From: Stenotrophomonas maltophilia
GTDB taxonomy: Bacteria; Pseudomonadota; Gammaproteobacteria; Xanthomonadales; Xanthomonadaceae
Assembly: GCF_004684085.1 (NCBI RefSeq)
Contig: NZ_SRHZ01000024.1
Coordinates: forward strand, 248,001 to 312,000
DNA length: 64,000 nt
Direction of reading: 5' to 3'
Under the pieces are notes generated by a model. It had not been told where the DNA came from. It made no database searches and saw only the letters and a program-made list of their open reading frames with translations. Positions 1-8,724 of this stretch are shown here, piece by piece. A program made the position numbers and the translations under genes. Each line of letters starts with the position of its first letter. The first letter of the stretch is position 1.

Positions 1-704
1 TGCAACCACGCAAATGCTGGCGTGGCCTCGAACGATTCTTCGGCAGGGGCGTCGCCCGGTGTGCCGATGTCCAGCGCGTGGCCGCTGTGGTGTTCGCTGA
101 ACCCCGGTGCGGCATTCACCTTCAGGATCTCCGCCACGCTCAAGCCGCGCGCCAGCTTCCGTTCGAAGATGCCGAGCTGGTAGGCATGGCTGCGGAAGCC
201 GGAGATCGCGTCCAGAGCAATGCCATCCTGCGCGGCGTGCAGGCGCATCCGTCGCCAGCCCTGTGCGGCGGCGCGGCGCAGCCACAACGGACGGGCGAAA
301 CGGTCGCGGCCCGCGAAATGCAGCAGGCAGGGCTCCGGTTCCAGCGGCAGGCCGCTGTCGTCGGCATAGTGATGCGCATCCAGGCCCAACTGTTTAAGGC
401 GCCGTTCCAGCCCGGCCAGCGGCAGCCACTGATCTTCCAGCGTCGCGCCGAATGGACGCGCCGCCGCTGCATCCAGCAGGGCCAGTGCTTCTTCCACCCC
501 GGGCTCCCGAGGCAGATGCGGCACCAGCGAATGCACGCCGTGCATCAGTACCGTTGCCAGGTAGCGGCCATCGCGCTTGCGCCGCAGCACCCAGTTCGCC
601 CGCGACAGCAGGCGAGCATCCAGATTGCTGCGCGCACGCAGCAGGTCGGCCGGCCACAGCTCGATGGCCTCGGTATTGATCAGCAGAGGGGGACGTCGTT
701 GCAT
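1..704 (-). CDS. M15-family D-alanyl-D-alanine carboxypeptidase (VanY-like), 3' end cut by window edge
   Basis: The minus-strand frame opens at the ATG at 704 (MQRRPPLLINTEAIELW) and stays open to base 1, so the last residues lie outside the window. Near the visible C-terminus the frame carries SGFRS and then GFSEHHSGHALDIG. This contains the SxHxxGxAxD zinc-ligand signature of VanY/M15B peptidases, which trim the terminal D-Ala from peptidoglycan stem peptides. About 235 residues are visible. The first 140 or so have no motif I recognise, and there is no obvious signal peptide, so the site of action is uncertain. The start lies 9 bp downstream of the PH-like gene's stop, which suggests co-transcription. 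The family call is firm; the substrate is inferred from the family. Confidence 0.85.
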   Translation of the reverse strand, partial: MQRRPPLLINTEAIELWPADLLRARSNLDARLLSRANWVLRRKRDGRYLATVLMHGVHSLVPHLPREPGVEEALALLDAAAARPFGATLEDQWLPLAGLERRLKQLGLDAHHYADDSGLPLEPEPCLLHFAGRDRFARPLWLRRAAAQGWRRMRLHAAQDGIALDAISGFRSHAYQLGIFERKLARGLSVAEILKVNAAPGFSEHHSGHALDIGTPGDAPAEESFEATPAFAWL

Positions 705-713
705 CGCCGCAGC

Positions 714-1307
714 TTACTGCCGTGGCGCCGATGCGGCCACCTTGCGTAGTGCATCGAGCAGTGCCTGTGGCCGGTCCAGACTGAGCAGCAGCGTGCTGCC
801 ATCGCTGACCGGCAGGGCCAATACGTGCGCACGGTCAGTGACCAGGGCGAATCCCTTGCCGCCGCCCTGCAGGCGGAAATGGCCGGAATGGAAGCCGGGC
901 ATCGAATAGCCGTTGGTCTTGAAGCGGATGCCATAGCGACGGTCACGGCTGAGATCGACCAGCTCGGCCTGGTCCAGCCGCAGTTGCGTGACCGGCACGC
1001 GCCGGCGGTACATCGTCGAGCGCACGTCCAGTACGTCGCCGGCCAGTTCCACCCGGCGTCGGAAGAAGGCCGCAACCAGCCCGATACCCATCAGTGCGAT
1101 CACCACCAGGCTCCACGCCGCGCTGCCGCCCATCCGGAACCAGGGCGGCGAGAACGTGACCTCGATCCAGGGCGCAGTGGCCGGTGCCTTGTACAGCTGT
1201 GCATAAACGCACGCCACGAATGCCAGCAGCAATGGCAGTACGACCCAAAGCACCCGCAGCGGCGAGCTCTCGGCCACGTCAAACGGTTTCGGGTCACTGC
1301 CGCCCAC
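714..1307 (-). CDS. PH-like domain membrane protein, function unknown
   Basis: This 197-residue protein starts at a GTG. It has two membrane segments, at about residues 17-39 (LRVLWVVLPLLLAFVACVYAQL) and 63-83. A cytoplasmic C-terminal half follows, with the strand-rich layout of bacterial PH-like domains: VLDVRSTMYRRRVPVTQLRLDQ, then DRRYGIRFKTNGYSMPGFHSG. No catalytic motif is visible. It sits between the DUF4177 gene, 3 bp upstream, and the M15 peptidase, 9 bp downstream, so all may be one transcript. The role is unknown, and the PH assignment rests on pattern rather than a search. Confidence 0.7.
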   Translation of the reverse strand: MGGSDPKPFDVAESSPLRVLWVVLPLLLAFVACVYAQLYKAPATAPWIEVTFSPPWFRMGGSAAWSLVVIALMGIGLVAAFFRRRVELAGDVLDVRSTMYRRRVPVTQLRLDQAELVDLSRDRRYGIRFKTNGYSMPGFHSGHFRLQGGGKGFALVTDRAHVLALPVSDGSTLLLSLDRPQALLDALRKVAASAPRQ

Positions 1308-1310
1308 GGC

Positions 1311-1490
1311 TCAGGACTCCTTCTTGAACACCAGCATCGCCGGGCGCATCGGCGCCGGGATGATGACGTTGACCAGTTCCCAGCCCAGCTGGCCCTGGCG
1401 GGTCAGTTCGCTCTGGATGTCCTCGGCTTTGAGAACGCCCATCATGGACGTCTTGACCTCGATGGTCTGGTAGCTCCAGCGCTTGCTCAT
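1311..1490 (-). CDS. DUF4177-type small protein (59 aa)
   Basis: A short gene encoding [18 protein letters not shown] and ending MLVFKKES. It has the DUF4177 pattern: a WxYxxIEV strand, an LNxxGxxGWELV-like centre (LTRQGQLGWELVNVI) and a closing VFKK strand. Its ATG overlaps the stop of the upstream ribbon-helix-helix gene as ATGA, a strong sign of translational coupling. The family's biochemical role is not established. Its repeated position beside SPFH and RHH genes suggests a part in that module. Confidence 0.75.
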   Translation of the reverse strand: MSKRWSYQTIEVKTSMMGVLKAEDIQSELTRQGQLGWELVNVIIPAPMRPAMLVFKKES

Positions 1491-1666
1491 TCCTTGTCCT
1501 CCGGCGATGCCTTGGGTTTGGGCAGGCGTCCTGCCTTGCGCAGCGCGTCGCGCAGCACGTATTCGATCTGTGCGTTGAGGCTGCGCAGTTCGTCATCGGC
1601 CCAGCGCTGCGCCGCAGCCAGGACCTCGGCATTGATGCGCAGCGGATAGGCTTTCTTCTCACTCAT
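1487..1666 (-). CDS. Arc-like ribbon-helix-helix DNA-binding protein (59 aa)
   Basis: The small protein [19 protein letters not shown] matches the Arc/MetJ RHH layout. A short N-terminal beta strand (YPLRI) would insert in the DNA major groove. Two helices follow ([34 protein letters not shown]). It lies 45 bp after the SPFH gene and overlaps the DUF4177 start by ATGA. Such proteins are usually dimeric autoregulators. The palindrome in front of the SPFH gene is a plausible operator, but that link is inference. Confidence 0.8.
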   Translation of the reverse strand: MSEKKAYPLRINAEVLAAAQRWADDELRSLNAQIEYVLRDALRKAGRLPKPKASPEDKE

Positions 1667-1711
1667 GGGGGCTCCTGGCGGGGCGGTGGGGCGCCCCGTT
1701 GCGAGTGTGGC

Positions 1712-2593
1712 TCAATACAGCGAGCCGGCATTGACGATCGGCTGGGTGCCGCGGTCCGAGCACAGCACGGTCAGCAGGTTGCTGACCATGTGCGCCTTGC
1801 GCTCCTCATCCAGCTGCACCACGCCGTTCTTCTGCAGTTCGGCCAGCGCCATTTCAACCATGCCCACCGCACCGGCAACGATGCGCGTGCGTGCGGCGAT
1901 CACTGCGTTGGCCTGCTGGCGCTGCAGCATCGCCTGGGCGATCTCGGCGGCGTAGGCCAGGTGGCTGATGCGCGCGTCCAGGACCTGCACGCCGGCATCG
2001 GCCAGGCGCTCGGCCAGCTCGTTCTTCAGGTGCTGGGAAATCTCGCTGGCATGGCTGCGCAGCGCCAGCTGGCCTTCCTCGTGCTGGTCATACGGGTAGC
2101 TGGTGGCCATCGCGCGCAGCGCCGATTCGGACTGGATGTGTACGAAGCTCTCGTAGTCGTCCACGTTGTAGACCGCCTCGGAGGCATCGACCACCTGCCA
2201 GACGATCACTGCGGCGATCTCGATCGGGCTGCCGTCCAGCTCGTTGACCTTCAGCTTGCCGCTCTCGAAGTTGCGCACGCGCTGGCTGACCCGGCGCTTG
2301 CTGTAGAAGGGGTTGTTCCAGCGCAGGCCGTTGTCCTTGACGGTGCCCACGTACTTGCCGAACAGGCTCAGCACCGCCGCCTGGTTGGGCTGGATGGTGT
2401 ACAGGCCAGCCATGGCGAACAGTGCCAGTGCGCCGATCAGCAGCCCGCCGAACAGCATGACCAGGTTCGGCGAACCGGTGGTGGCCTTGGCCGCGATTCC
2501 GAGCACGAACAGCGCGCCGCCGGCCAGGGTGACCAACAGAGTGACGGCCAGCATGCCCAGACCGCTGGGGGAGGAAAGCGACTTCTCTTTCAT
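1712..2593 (-). CDS. SPFH/Band 7 domain membrane protein
   Basis: This 293-residue protein has two adjacent N-terminal membrane segments (about residues 14-34 and 43-64). A prohibitin/SPFH domain follows: [32 protein letters not shown], then [29 protein letters not shown]. The helical tail contains [37 protein letters not shown] proteins form large rings or scaffolds in membranes and often work with proteases or in stress responses. It is the first gene of an operon with the RHH and DUF4177 genes. The GATATC-rich dyad 31-51 bp upstream is the obvious control site. Confidence 0.9.
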   Translation of the reverse strand: MKEKSLSSPSGLGMLAVTLLVTLAGGALFVLGIAAKATTGSPNLVMLFGGLLIGALALFAMAGLYTIQPNQAAVLSLFGKYVGTVKDNGLRWNNPFYSKRRVSQRVRNFESGKLKVNELDGSPIEIAAVIVWQVVDASEAVYNVDDYESFVHIQSESALRAMATSYPYDQHEEGQLALRSHASEISQHLKNELAERLADAGVQVLDARISHLAYAAEIAQAMLQRQQANAVIAARTRIVAGAVGMVEMALAELQKNGVVQLDEERKAHMVSNLLTVLCSDRGTQPIVNAGSLY

Positions 2594-2623
2594 GGCAGTA
2601 CGTCCTTGAGGGTTCTAAGGGAA

Positions 2624-2644
2624 GATATCAAAGTGATATCACTT
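2624..2644 (-). promoter_or_regulatory. Candidate operator: AAGTGATATCACTT palindrome plus half-repeat
   Basis: A perfect 14-bp palindrome, AAGTGATATCACTT, occupies 2631-2644, and a second GATATC lies at 2624-2629. Both are just upstream of the SPFH start at 2593 and in the gap to purT. The spacing suits a repressor site over the SPFH operon promoter. The downstream RHH protein is the natural candidate ligand. That assignment is inferred from position only. Confidence 0.5.
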
Positions 2645-2729
2645 GTCGACTACCGTTCGTCGGATGCCGTGGCCGGGGGGCCGGCCAGCTAGAATGCCCA
2701 CCCGCCTTCACATCGCTGCTGGAACTGCC

Positions 2730-3917
2730 ATGGCCAAGCTTGGAACCCCGCTGTCTCCCTCCGCCACCCGCGTGCTGCTGCTGGGCTCGGGCGAACTGGG
2801 CAAGGAGGTGGCCATCGAGCTGCAGCGGCTGGGCGTGGAAGTGATTGCCGCCGACCGCTATGCCGATGCCCCGGCCATGCAGGTCGCGCACCGCTCGCAT
2901 GTGATCGATATGCTGGATGCGATGGCGCTGCGCGCGCTGATCGCCCAGGAGCAGCCGCACCTGGTGGTGCCGGAGATCGAGGCCATCCACACCGAAACCC
3001 TGGTCCAGCTGGAGCAGGAGCAGGGCCTGCGCGTGATCCCGACCGCGCGCGCCGCGCGCCTGACCATGGACCGCGAAGGCATCCGCCGCCTGGCCGCCGA
3101 AACCCTGGGTCTGCCGACTTCGCCGTACCGCTTCGTCGATACCGAGGCCGAATACCGCGCTGCCGTGGCGGCCATCGGCCTGCCGTGCGTGGTCAAGCCG
3201 GTAATGTCGTCCTCGGGCAAGGGCCAGAGCACCCTGCGCAGCGAGGCGGACATCGCACCTGCTTGGGACTATGCGCAGACCGGTGGCCGCGCCGGTGCCG
3301 GCCGCTGCATCGTCGAAGGCTTCATCGATTTCGACTACGAGATCACCCTGCTGACCGTGCGCCATGCCGGCGGCACCTCGTTCTGTGCACCGATCGGGCA
3401 TCTGCAGAAGGATGGCGACTACCGCGAAAGCTGGCAGCCGCAGCCGATGTCGAGCGCGGCACTGGCGCGTGCCGAAGAGATCTCGCGTGCGATCACCGAC
3501 GACCTCGGTGGTTGGGGCCTGTTCGGTGTCGAGCTGTTCGTGAAGGGCGACGAAGTGTGGTTCAGCGAAGTATCGCCGCGCCCACACGACACCGGCCTGG
3601 TGACCCTGGTTTCGCAGGAACTGAGCGAGTTCGCGCTGCACGCGCGGGCCATTCTCGGCCTGCCGATTCCGGTGATCCGCCAGAGCGGCCCGTCGGCGTC
3701 GTGCGCGCTGCTGGCGCACGGCGAGGGCGTGCCGTACTTCAACAACGTCGCCGCTGCATTGCAGGTGCCGGATACCGCCGTGCGCCTGTTCGGCAAGCCG
3801 AGCGTGCACGGTCATCGCCGCGTGGGCGTGACCCTGGCGCGCGCGGAAAGCATCGACGAAGCACGTTCGATCGCGCGCGACGCCGCCGACGCCATCGGCG
3901 TCGAACTGCGCCCGTAA
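2730..3917 (+). CDS. purT: Formate-dependent phosphoribosylglycinamide formyltransferase
   Basis: PurT makes formyl-GAR from GAR, formate and ATP, the folate-independent route for the third step of purine synthesis. The 395-residue length fits the family (E. coli about 392). The start [27 protein letters not shown] gives the N-terminal nucleotide-fold glycine motif. The ATP-grasp features follow: [15 protein letters not shown] and [14 protein letters not shown]. In-frame codons upstream of 2730 are rejected because PurT homologues begin here. It is a single gene, divergent from the SPFH operon. Confidence 0.97.
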   Translation: MAKLGTPLSPSATRVLLLGSGELGKEVAIELQRLGVEVIAADRYADAPAMQVAHRSHVIDMLDAMALRALIAQEQPHLVVPEIEAIHTETLVQLEQEQGLRVIPTARAARLTMDREGIRRLAAETLGLPTSPYRFVDTEAEYRAAVAAIGLPCVVKPVMSSSGKGQSTLRSEADIAPAWDYAQTGGRAGAGRCIVEGFIDFDYEITLLTVRHAGGTSFCAPIGHLQKDGDYRESWQPQPMSSAALARAEEISRAITDDLGGWGLFGVELFVKGDEVWFSEVSPRPHDTGLVTLVSQELSEFALHARAILGLPIPVIRQSGPSASCALLAHGEGVPYFNNVAAALQVPDTAVRLFGKPSVHGHRRVGVTLARAESIDEARSIARDAADAIGVELRP

Positions 3918-3920
3918 ACC

Positions 3921-4002
3921 GGTAGCGCTGGGCCATGCCCGGCGCCTCGCCCATGTAGAACAGCGCGACCTGGAAAGCCGCCGGGCATGGCCCGGCGCTA
4001 CC
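3921..4002. repeat. Inverted pair of SMAG/REP palindromes
   Basis: Two GTAG-ended palindromes face each other: GTAGCGCTGGGCCATGCCC at 3922 and its inverse ending GGCCCGGCGCTAC at 4001. Together they can form one long cruciform or transcript hairpin between the convergent purT and EEP genes. The sequence matches the short palindromic family called SMAG in S. maltophilia. It could also serve as a bidirectional terminator. Confidence 0.85.
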
Positions 4003-4004
4003 GG

Positions 4005-5219
4005 TTATTTGACGTCCACCCACACCAGGTGGTGGTCGCTGCCATCGGCGATCTTCGCTTCCGGGCTTTCATTGGCCGGCCAGAACACGCCGCTGCCGAT
4101 GTACTCGAAACCGGTCGAGGGCAGCACATAGTCCAGGCGCATGGTGCCGGATTTCGGGCCGAAATCGCCGGTGGCGTGGAACGGTGCGCCCTTGCGCTCG
4201 ATGCCCTTGGCCGCATAGGCCAGGCTGGTCTGCTCGCCACCGACGCTGCGCGGGGTGGGATAGCGCAGCACGCGGGCGTTCTCGATCAGTTCGACGATGG
4301 CCTCGTGGCGGCCATCGCCGTCGACCGGATCGTTGTTGAGGTCGCCGAGGATCACGAAGCGCGCGTCCTGCGCCAGGCCGCCGCACGTTCCCTTGTCGTC
4401 GCACAGCCACGGTTTGTCACCCTTGGACAGGTATTCCTGCCACAGGCGCAGTTCGTCGTGGTTGCGCGCGGCGTTGCGCTTTTCCGGGCCATCGAACACC
4501 GGCGGGGTCGGGTGCGAGACCAGCGCGTGCACCACGCCGGCCGGGGTCTTCACCGGCACGTCCCAATGCGACTTCGACGACAGGCGCAGCTGCGACCACA
4601 CGTGGTCGTTGTAGAAGCTCTGGCCGGTGCGTGGATCGACCGGGCGGATCGCACCGGGCATCGCGCTCCACTTCAACAGTTGGAAGCTGCGCACTTTGGC
4701 TTCATCGATCGGGTAGCGCGACAACACCAGCATGCCGTACTGGCCCGGGTGCAGGCCGTAGCCCCATGCATCGTTGCCGCGGCTGCGGCCTTCGCCGCCG
4801 ACCACGCCGTTGTTGTCCAGGTCCAGGCCGCTGGGCACGCCGGTGTTGACCGGGGCCAGGTAGCGGTAGGCAAAGTGCAGCGGCTTGCCGCCGCCGCGCT
4901 GGGCCACTTCCAGATAGCGCTTCTGGAACAGGTCGGCAGCGCGATGGGCGTCGTCGAAGTCGAATTCGTTCAGCAGCACCAGGTCCGGGCGCGCCTGCTG
5001 CAGCACCGCGGCGATCTTGCGTGCGTGCTCGCTGTCGCCTTCCAGTTCCTTGATCAGGCCGCCGGTCTCGTCGGAGTACAGCGAGGTGTTGTAGGTGGCC
5101 AGGCGCAGTGCAGTGGACGGCGTTTCGGTCATCACAGGGGACTTGGCGAAAGCGGGGGCGGTGGCGCCACAGAGCAGGGCCAGGGCGAGGATCAGGGGAT
5201 GGCGGCGAGTCATGTTCAT
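4005..5219 (-). CDS. Secreted endonuclease/exonuclease/phosphatase-family protein
   Basis: This 404-residue protein has a cleavable signal peptide (MNMTRRHPLILALALLCGATAPAFA). EEP-fold signatures follow: LRLATYNTSLY, the metal-binding glutamate in LVLLNEFDFDD, the LGDLNNDPVDGD block, and the terminal GSDHHLVW active-site histidine. This superfamily of metal-dependent phosphodiesterases includes DNases, sphingomyelinases and phytase-like enzymes, and the sequence alone does not settle the substrate. A start at 5213 (MTRRHP) is also possible. It is a lone gene between purT and bpt and is predicted to be periplasmic or exported. Confidence 0.88.
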   Translation of the reverse strand: MNMTRRHPLILALALLCGATAPAFAKSPVMTETPSTALRLATYNTSLYSDETGGLIKELEGDSEHARKIAAVLQQARPDLVLLNEFDFDDAHRAADLFQKRYLEVAQRGGGKPLHFAYRYLAPVNTGVPSGLDLDNNGVVGGEGRSRGNDAWGYGLHPGQYGMLVLSRYPIDEAKVRSFQLLKWSAMPGAIRPVDPRTGQSFYNDHVWSQLRLSSKSHWDVPVKTPAGVVHALVSHPTPPVFDGPEKRNAARNHDELRLWQEYLSKGDKPWLCDDKGTCGGLAQDARFVILGDLNNDPVDGDGRHEAIVELIENARVLRYPTPRSVGGEQTSLAYAAKGIERKGAPFHATGDFGPKSGTMRLDYVLPSTGFEYIGSGVFWPANESPEAKIADGSDHHLVWVDVK

Positions 5220-5257
5220 GGGCCGTATTGTGCACCTGGCCCGGTGTCAGTGGTTTG

Positions 5258-6013
5258 TCAGCGCCCGTCCAGTTCGTCGTCGAAATCATGCCAGCGGCGT
5301 CCATCGTAGGCCTCCAATGGACGATAGCGCCGTTTGTAGTCCATCTTCTGGTGGCCGCGGATCCAGTAGCCCAGATACACGTGCGGCAGGCCCTCGCGGC
5401 GGGCCCACTCGATCTGCTGCAGGATCGCGAAGGTGCCCAACCCGCGTGCGGCGTGGTCCGGGTCGAAGAAGGTGTAGACCGCCGACAGGCCATGCTCGGT
5501 GACGTCGGTTACCGCCACCCCCAGCAGTTGGCTGGGCTGGCCGTCGTGGCCGGGCAGGCGCATTTCCATGAAGCGGGTGTGCGACCAGCTGCCGATCAGG
5601 AACTGCTCGAACTCGTGCGGGCCGTGATCATCCATGCCGCCATTGGCGTGGCGGTGCGCCAGGTAGCGGTGGTACAGCGCGAACAGATCGTCGCGGGCGG
5701 TGGCGGCGGTGATCCGCACTTCCAGATCGGCATTGCGGGCGGCACAGCGGCGCTGGCTGCGGTCCGGGGCAAAGCGGGCCACCGGGATGCGTACCGCCAC
5801 GCAGGCCTGGCAGTGCGCGCAATGCGGCCGATAGACCAGGTCGCCGCTGCGACGGAAGCCCCAACTGAGCGCCAGCGGGTACAGGCCACCAAGGCGGCGG
5901 TCGTGCGGGTCCAGCACCAGGTCGCGTGCCACCCGGTCCGACCAGTACCCGCAGGGGTGCTCGCCGGTCTGGAAAAGTCGCAGTTCGTCGTCTCTGTCGC
6001 CATGCATCGCCAT
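5258..6013 (-). CDS. bpt: Aspartate/glutamate leucyltransferase
   Basis: Bpt transfers leucine from Leu-tRNA to N-terminal Asp or Glu, creating an N-degron for ClpAP. The 251 residues include the Cys-rich N-terminal [16 protein letters not shown] and [23 protein letters not shown] regions. The GNAT-like C-terminal part has [27 protein letters not shown] and [17 protein letters not shown]. The start at 6013 ([21 protein letters not shown]) fits the family; upstream codons read only into intergenic sequence. It is a single gene on the minus strand. Confidence 0.95.
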   Translation of the reverse strand: MAMHGDRDDELRLFQTGEHPCGYWSDRVARDLVLDPHDRRLGGLYPLALSWGFRRSGDLVYRPHCAHCQACVAVRIPVARFAPDRSQRRCAARNADLEVRITAATARDDLFALYHRYLAHRHANGGMDDHGPHEFEQFLIGSWSHTRFMEMRLPGHDGQPSQLLGVAVTDVTEHGLSAVYTFFDPDHAARGLGTFAILQQIEWARREGLPHVYLGYWIRGHQKMDYKRRYRPLEAYDGRRWHDFDDELDGR

Positions 6014-6169
6014 GGGCACAGCATAGCCCCAGGTTGTCGCAGTGGCGGCGACTGTCCGCCGGATGAATGGAACCCGCAGCGGCGTCAACCGATGTCGGGC
6101 CCGGGCGTTGTTGTCTCCCGAGGGTGAAGTGATCACCCCGACGCAATTCCCATCCCCAGGAGTGACCCC

Positions 6170-6730
6170 ATGATCCGTACCCCCCTGCTGCTGGCCCTGC
6201 TGCTTGGCACTTCCGCTACCGGTATCGCGCTCGCGGCCGACACCCCGACCACGCCCGCGCAGCGCCCGGCCAGGCTGGACACCAACGGCGACGGCGTCAT
6301 CGACCGCAGTGAGGCGGCTGCCAACCCGCGCCTGGCCGCGAAGTTCGACGAGCTGGACAAGAACAAGGATGGCAAGCTCTCGCGCGATGAACTGCCGCGC
6401 TGGCAGCATGGCCGCCGCGGCCATGGTGGTGAGCGCTGGGCCAAGCTGGACGTCAACAAGGACGGCCGTATCAGCCGCGAGGAAGCCAAGGCCGACCCGC
6501 GCCTGGCCGCGCGCTTCGACCAGCTTGACCTCAACAAGGACGGTTACCTGGACAAGGCCGACCGCGAGCTGCGCATGAAGCAGCATCGTGATGCCTGGTT
6601 CGCTGCCGCCGATACCAACAAGGATGGCCAGCTGAGCAAGGCCGAGTTCGATGCTGCCAAGGGCCCGATGCACCATGGCCCGCGCCATGGCGGCCCGCGC
6701 GACGGCGCCGCACCGAAGCCGCAGCGCTGA
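6170..6730 (+). CDS. Secreted EF-hand calcium-binding protein
   Basis: A signal peptide ([22 protein letters not shown]) precedes five canonical EF-hand loops. They begin at about residues 37 ([12 protein letters not shown]), 63 ([12 protein letters not shown]), 94 ([12 protein letters not shown]), 120 ([12 protein letters not shown]) and 148 ([12 protein letters not shown]). The tail is His- and Pro-rich ([12 protein letters not shown]). Loop positions 1, 3, 5 and 12 are intact in most repeats, except that the fourth ends in Asp. A periplasmic calcium buffer or sensor is likely. It is monocistronic, with a shared terminator toward the convergent sigma-factor gene. Confidence 0.92.
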   Translation: MIRTPLLLALLLGTSATGIALAADTPTTPAQRPARLDTNGDGVIDRSEAAANPRLAAKFDELDKNKDGKLSRDELPRWQHGRRGHGGERWAKLDVNKDGRISREEAKADPRLAARFDQLDLNKDGYLDKADRELRMKQHRDAWFAAADTNKDGQLSKAEFDAAKGPMHHGPRHGGPRDGAAPKPQR

Positions 6731-6750
6731 GTTGCAGCACAGTGAAAGAA

Positions 6751-6779
6751 GACAACGCCGGCGTCCTGCCGGCGTTGTC
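6751..6779. terminator. Bidirectional terminator between EF-hand and sigma-factor genes
   Basis: A perfect 12-bp stem, GACAACGCCGGC / GCCGGCGTTGTC, with a 5-base loop lies between two convergent genes. It is followed by only a short T-containing stretch on either side. Confidence 0.8.
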
Positions 6780-6781
6780 TG

Positions 6782-7999
6782 TTACAGGCGGCCGCTGCGC
6801 AGCAGCGAATACATGACCAGGCCGATGACCATCAGGCTCATCGCAATGATGCCGGTGCGGCCGTACATGGACTCATATTTCCAGTTGATGCCGGTACGTC
6901 CGCGTCGTGCCGAGTCACGCGCGATCATCGGTGCCATCAGCCGTTGCAGCGGCACCAGGCACTGGTAGTTGATGACGAGCAGGCCCACCGCGAGTACCAG
7001 CAGCTGCGTCCAGACCGGTGTCTGCAGCACGGCCGCGAGCAGCAGCGCCAGGCACCAGACAAGGCTCGAGCCTACGTTGAGATAGAGGAAGCGGCGTACG
7101 TCGCTGCGCTCGGTTTCGGTCTGGGTGTAGGACATCAGCACGCGCCCGCCCACATAGCTGCCGACCGCACCGCCAACGACGCCGCCGATGATTGCGGCCC
7201 AGCTTTCGATCGGCAACAGATGCAGTTGGCCCAGCGTGGCAGTCAGCGAACCCAGCGCAGTGCCACCGGCGGCACTGGCACCGCCCAGCCCGAGCTTGCT
7301 GCCACCCACGCTGACACCGGTACCGAGCAGGATCGCGGCGCTGGCGGTGCCGGGTGCGGCCACCAGCACCATCGACACCACCGCCGTGGCGAAGGCTGCA
7401 CTCGGTGCGCTGCTGCGCGCGAATTCACCGAAGCGCTGCAACAGGCCGTCGCGCACCAGCACGCGGGCACGTGACAGGCGTTTGCGCACGGCGGCATCGC
7501 TGAGTCCGAGCAGATCGGCCACCTGTTGCGAGCGCTGGCCTTCGCGGTAGTACAGCAACAGCACTTCGCGGCTGTCGGCGGGCAGGGAGGAGATGATGTC
7601 CTCGGCGGCGATTTCTTCTTCCACCCGCTGCAGGCGGTCGGCCGCTCCCGGGGTCGGGTCGGCGGCCATGCCCAGTGCCACTTCGGCGGCCTCGCCGGTC
7701 AGGGGCCGACCGCGTTGCGCGCGCAGCCAGTCGCGTGCCAGATTGCGGGTGATCTGCCGCAGCCAGGGCAGGAAGCTGGTCGAACTGCGTAGCTGGTGCA
7801 GCTGCTGCCAACCCTTGACGAACGCTTCCTGGGCGATGTCCTCACTGGCCTGGCGGTCGCGGGTGATGGCCAGCGCGATGGCGGTGACCGTGTTCTGGCA
7901 AGCCAGCACGATGCGCCCATAGGCGTGCTGGCAACCGCCAGCGGCCGCAGGCAGTTCGTGCTCCAGGGTCTGATCGATCGATGCGGCGAACGTCGTCAT
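6782..7999 (-). CDS. ECF sigma factor fused to a multi-pass membrane domain
   Basis: Residues about 20-200 are an ECF sigma factor. Region 2 is CQNTVTAIALAITRDRQASEDIAQEAFVKGWQQLHQLRS and region 4 is LPADSREVLLLYYREGQRSQQVADLLGLSDAAVRKRLSRAR. After residue 205 come about five hydrophobic segments, including AAFATAVVSMVLVAAPG, AAIIGGVVGGAVGSYVGG and the final GIIAMSLMVIGLVMYSLL. The sigma domain therefore appears tethered to the inner membrane. The 405-residue length is about twice a plain ECF factor. Start 7999 (MTTFAAS) has AGGAG about 10 bp upstream; the frame also extends further 5'. No anti-sigma gene is adjacent, so the membrane part may itself do the sensing. Confidence 0.85.
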   Translation of the reverse strand: MTTFAASIDQTLEHELPAAAGGCQHAYGRIVLACQNTVTAIALAITRDRQASEDIAQEAFVKGWQQLHQLRSSTSFLPWLRQITRNLARDWLRAQRGRPLTGEAAEVALGMAADPTPGAADRLQRVEEEIAAEDIISSLPADSREVLLLYYREGQRSQQVADLLGLSDAAVRKRLSRARVLVRDGLLQRFGEFARSSAPSAAFATAVVSMVLVAAPGTASAAILLGTGVSVGGSKLGLGGASAAGGTALGSLTATLGQLHLLPIESWAAIIGGVVGGAVGSYVGGRVLMSYTQTETERSDVRRFLYLNVGSSLVWCLALLLAAVLQTPVWTQLLVLAVGLLVINYQCLVPLQRLMAPMIARDSARRGRTGINWKYESMYGRTGIIAMSLMVIGLVMYSLLRSGRL

Positions 8000-8070
8000 G
8001 GCGGCGGCTCTCCTGCTGGGATTGTGTCCCATGACGGAGCCGCGTGCAGGATGTGACCGGTTCGCTTCCC

Positions 8071-8204
8071 GGTAGCGCCGGGCCATGCCCGGCGGCTCTT
8101 CCTTCCGGCATCGCGGCCGCTGATGGAGGCCGCTGCGCTCGCCGGGCGTGGCCCGGCGCTACCGTCCAGGCCGCTGCGCTCGCCGGGCATGGCCCGGCGC
8201 TACC
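8071..8204. repeat. Cluster of three SMAG/REP palindromes
   Basis: Three copies of the GTAGCGCCGGGCCATGCCCGG unit lie at 8072-8096, 8141-8162 and 8181-8203. The first is inverted relative to the other two. The spacers GGCCGCTGCGCT before copies two and three are alike, which suggests local duplication. Confidence 0.85.
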
Positions 8205-8210
8205 CGTGCA

Positions 8211-8720
8211 TTATTTGGACGGCTGGATGCGGACCCGGATTTCTTCCTCTTCCGGTGCTGCCTGCGGTGCCTTCTGCGGTTGTGACTTCGGGGCGGCGGC
8301 AGGGGCCGGTGTGGCGGCCGGCGCCGGGGCGCCGCGATGGCGCAGGCCGATCACCAGCGCCACGCCGGCAATCACCACCAGCAGGCCGATACGGATACGC
8401 CAGGCCCAACCGCGACCGCCGCTGCCCTGTTCCTGCGTGTCGCGGAAGGCGAACTCGGCGGTCGGGTGATCGCGGCGGGTGGTATCGAGCAGGCGGGCGT
8501 CGCGCAGGATCTCGCGCGCGCGCGGCTGGTCGTCGGCGCGCACGATCCACACTGCCGGGTAGGCGTTGGCGTTGCCCAGCTCGGTATAGCTGAACTGGCC
8601 ACGGCGACGGGTCTTGTACGAACGGCCATTGGTCACCTTGACCTCGATGCCATGCTCGCGGAGGAGCTCGGCGACGCCTTCGACGGTTTCCACGCGCTGG
8701 CTGCTGAAAATCTGACGCAT
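8211..8720 (-). CDS. DUF2007-like signal-transducing protein with membrane anchor
   Basis: The first 70 residues (MRQIFSSQRVETVEGVAELLREHGIEVKV and then AVWIVRADDQPRAREIL) match DUF2007, a small fold often called a putative signal-transducing protein. The middle is hydrophilic. One membrane segment lies at about residues 108-124 (IRIGLLVVIAGVALVIGL). The tail is Ala/Pro-rich and acidic. It starts 4 bp from the tesB stop, so tesB and this gene form an operon. The function is unknown. Confidence 0.78.
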   Translation of the reverse strand: MRQIFSSQRVETVEGVAELLREHGIEVKVTNGRSYKTRRRGQFSYTELGNANAYPAVWIVRADDQPRAREILRDARLLDTTRRDHPTAEFAFRDTQEQGSGGRGWAWRIRIGLLVVIAGVALVIGLRHRGAPAPAATPAPAAAPKSQPQKAPQAAPEEEEIRVRIQPSK

Positions 8721-8724
8721 CGGA

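Noticed and set aside
78..749. 223-residue plus-strand frame at the window start
   Set aside because: Antisense of the M15 peptidase, whose SxHxxGxAxD motif proves the minus strand is coding.
6069..6095. GGAACC...GTC as an ECF sigma promoter for the EF-hand gene
   Set aside because: Spacing (18-19 bp) and the -10 part are a poor match, so it is not listed as a feature.
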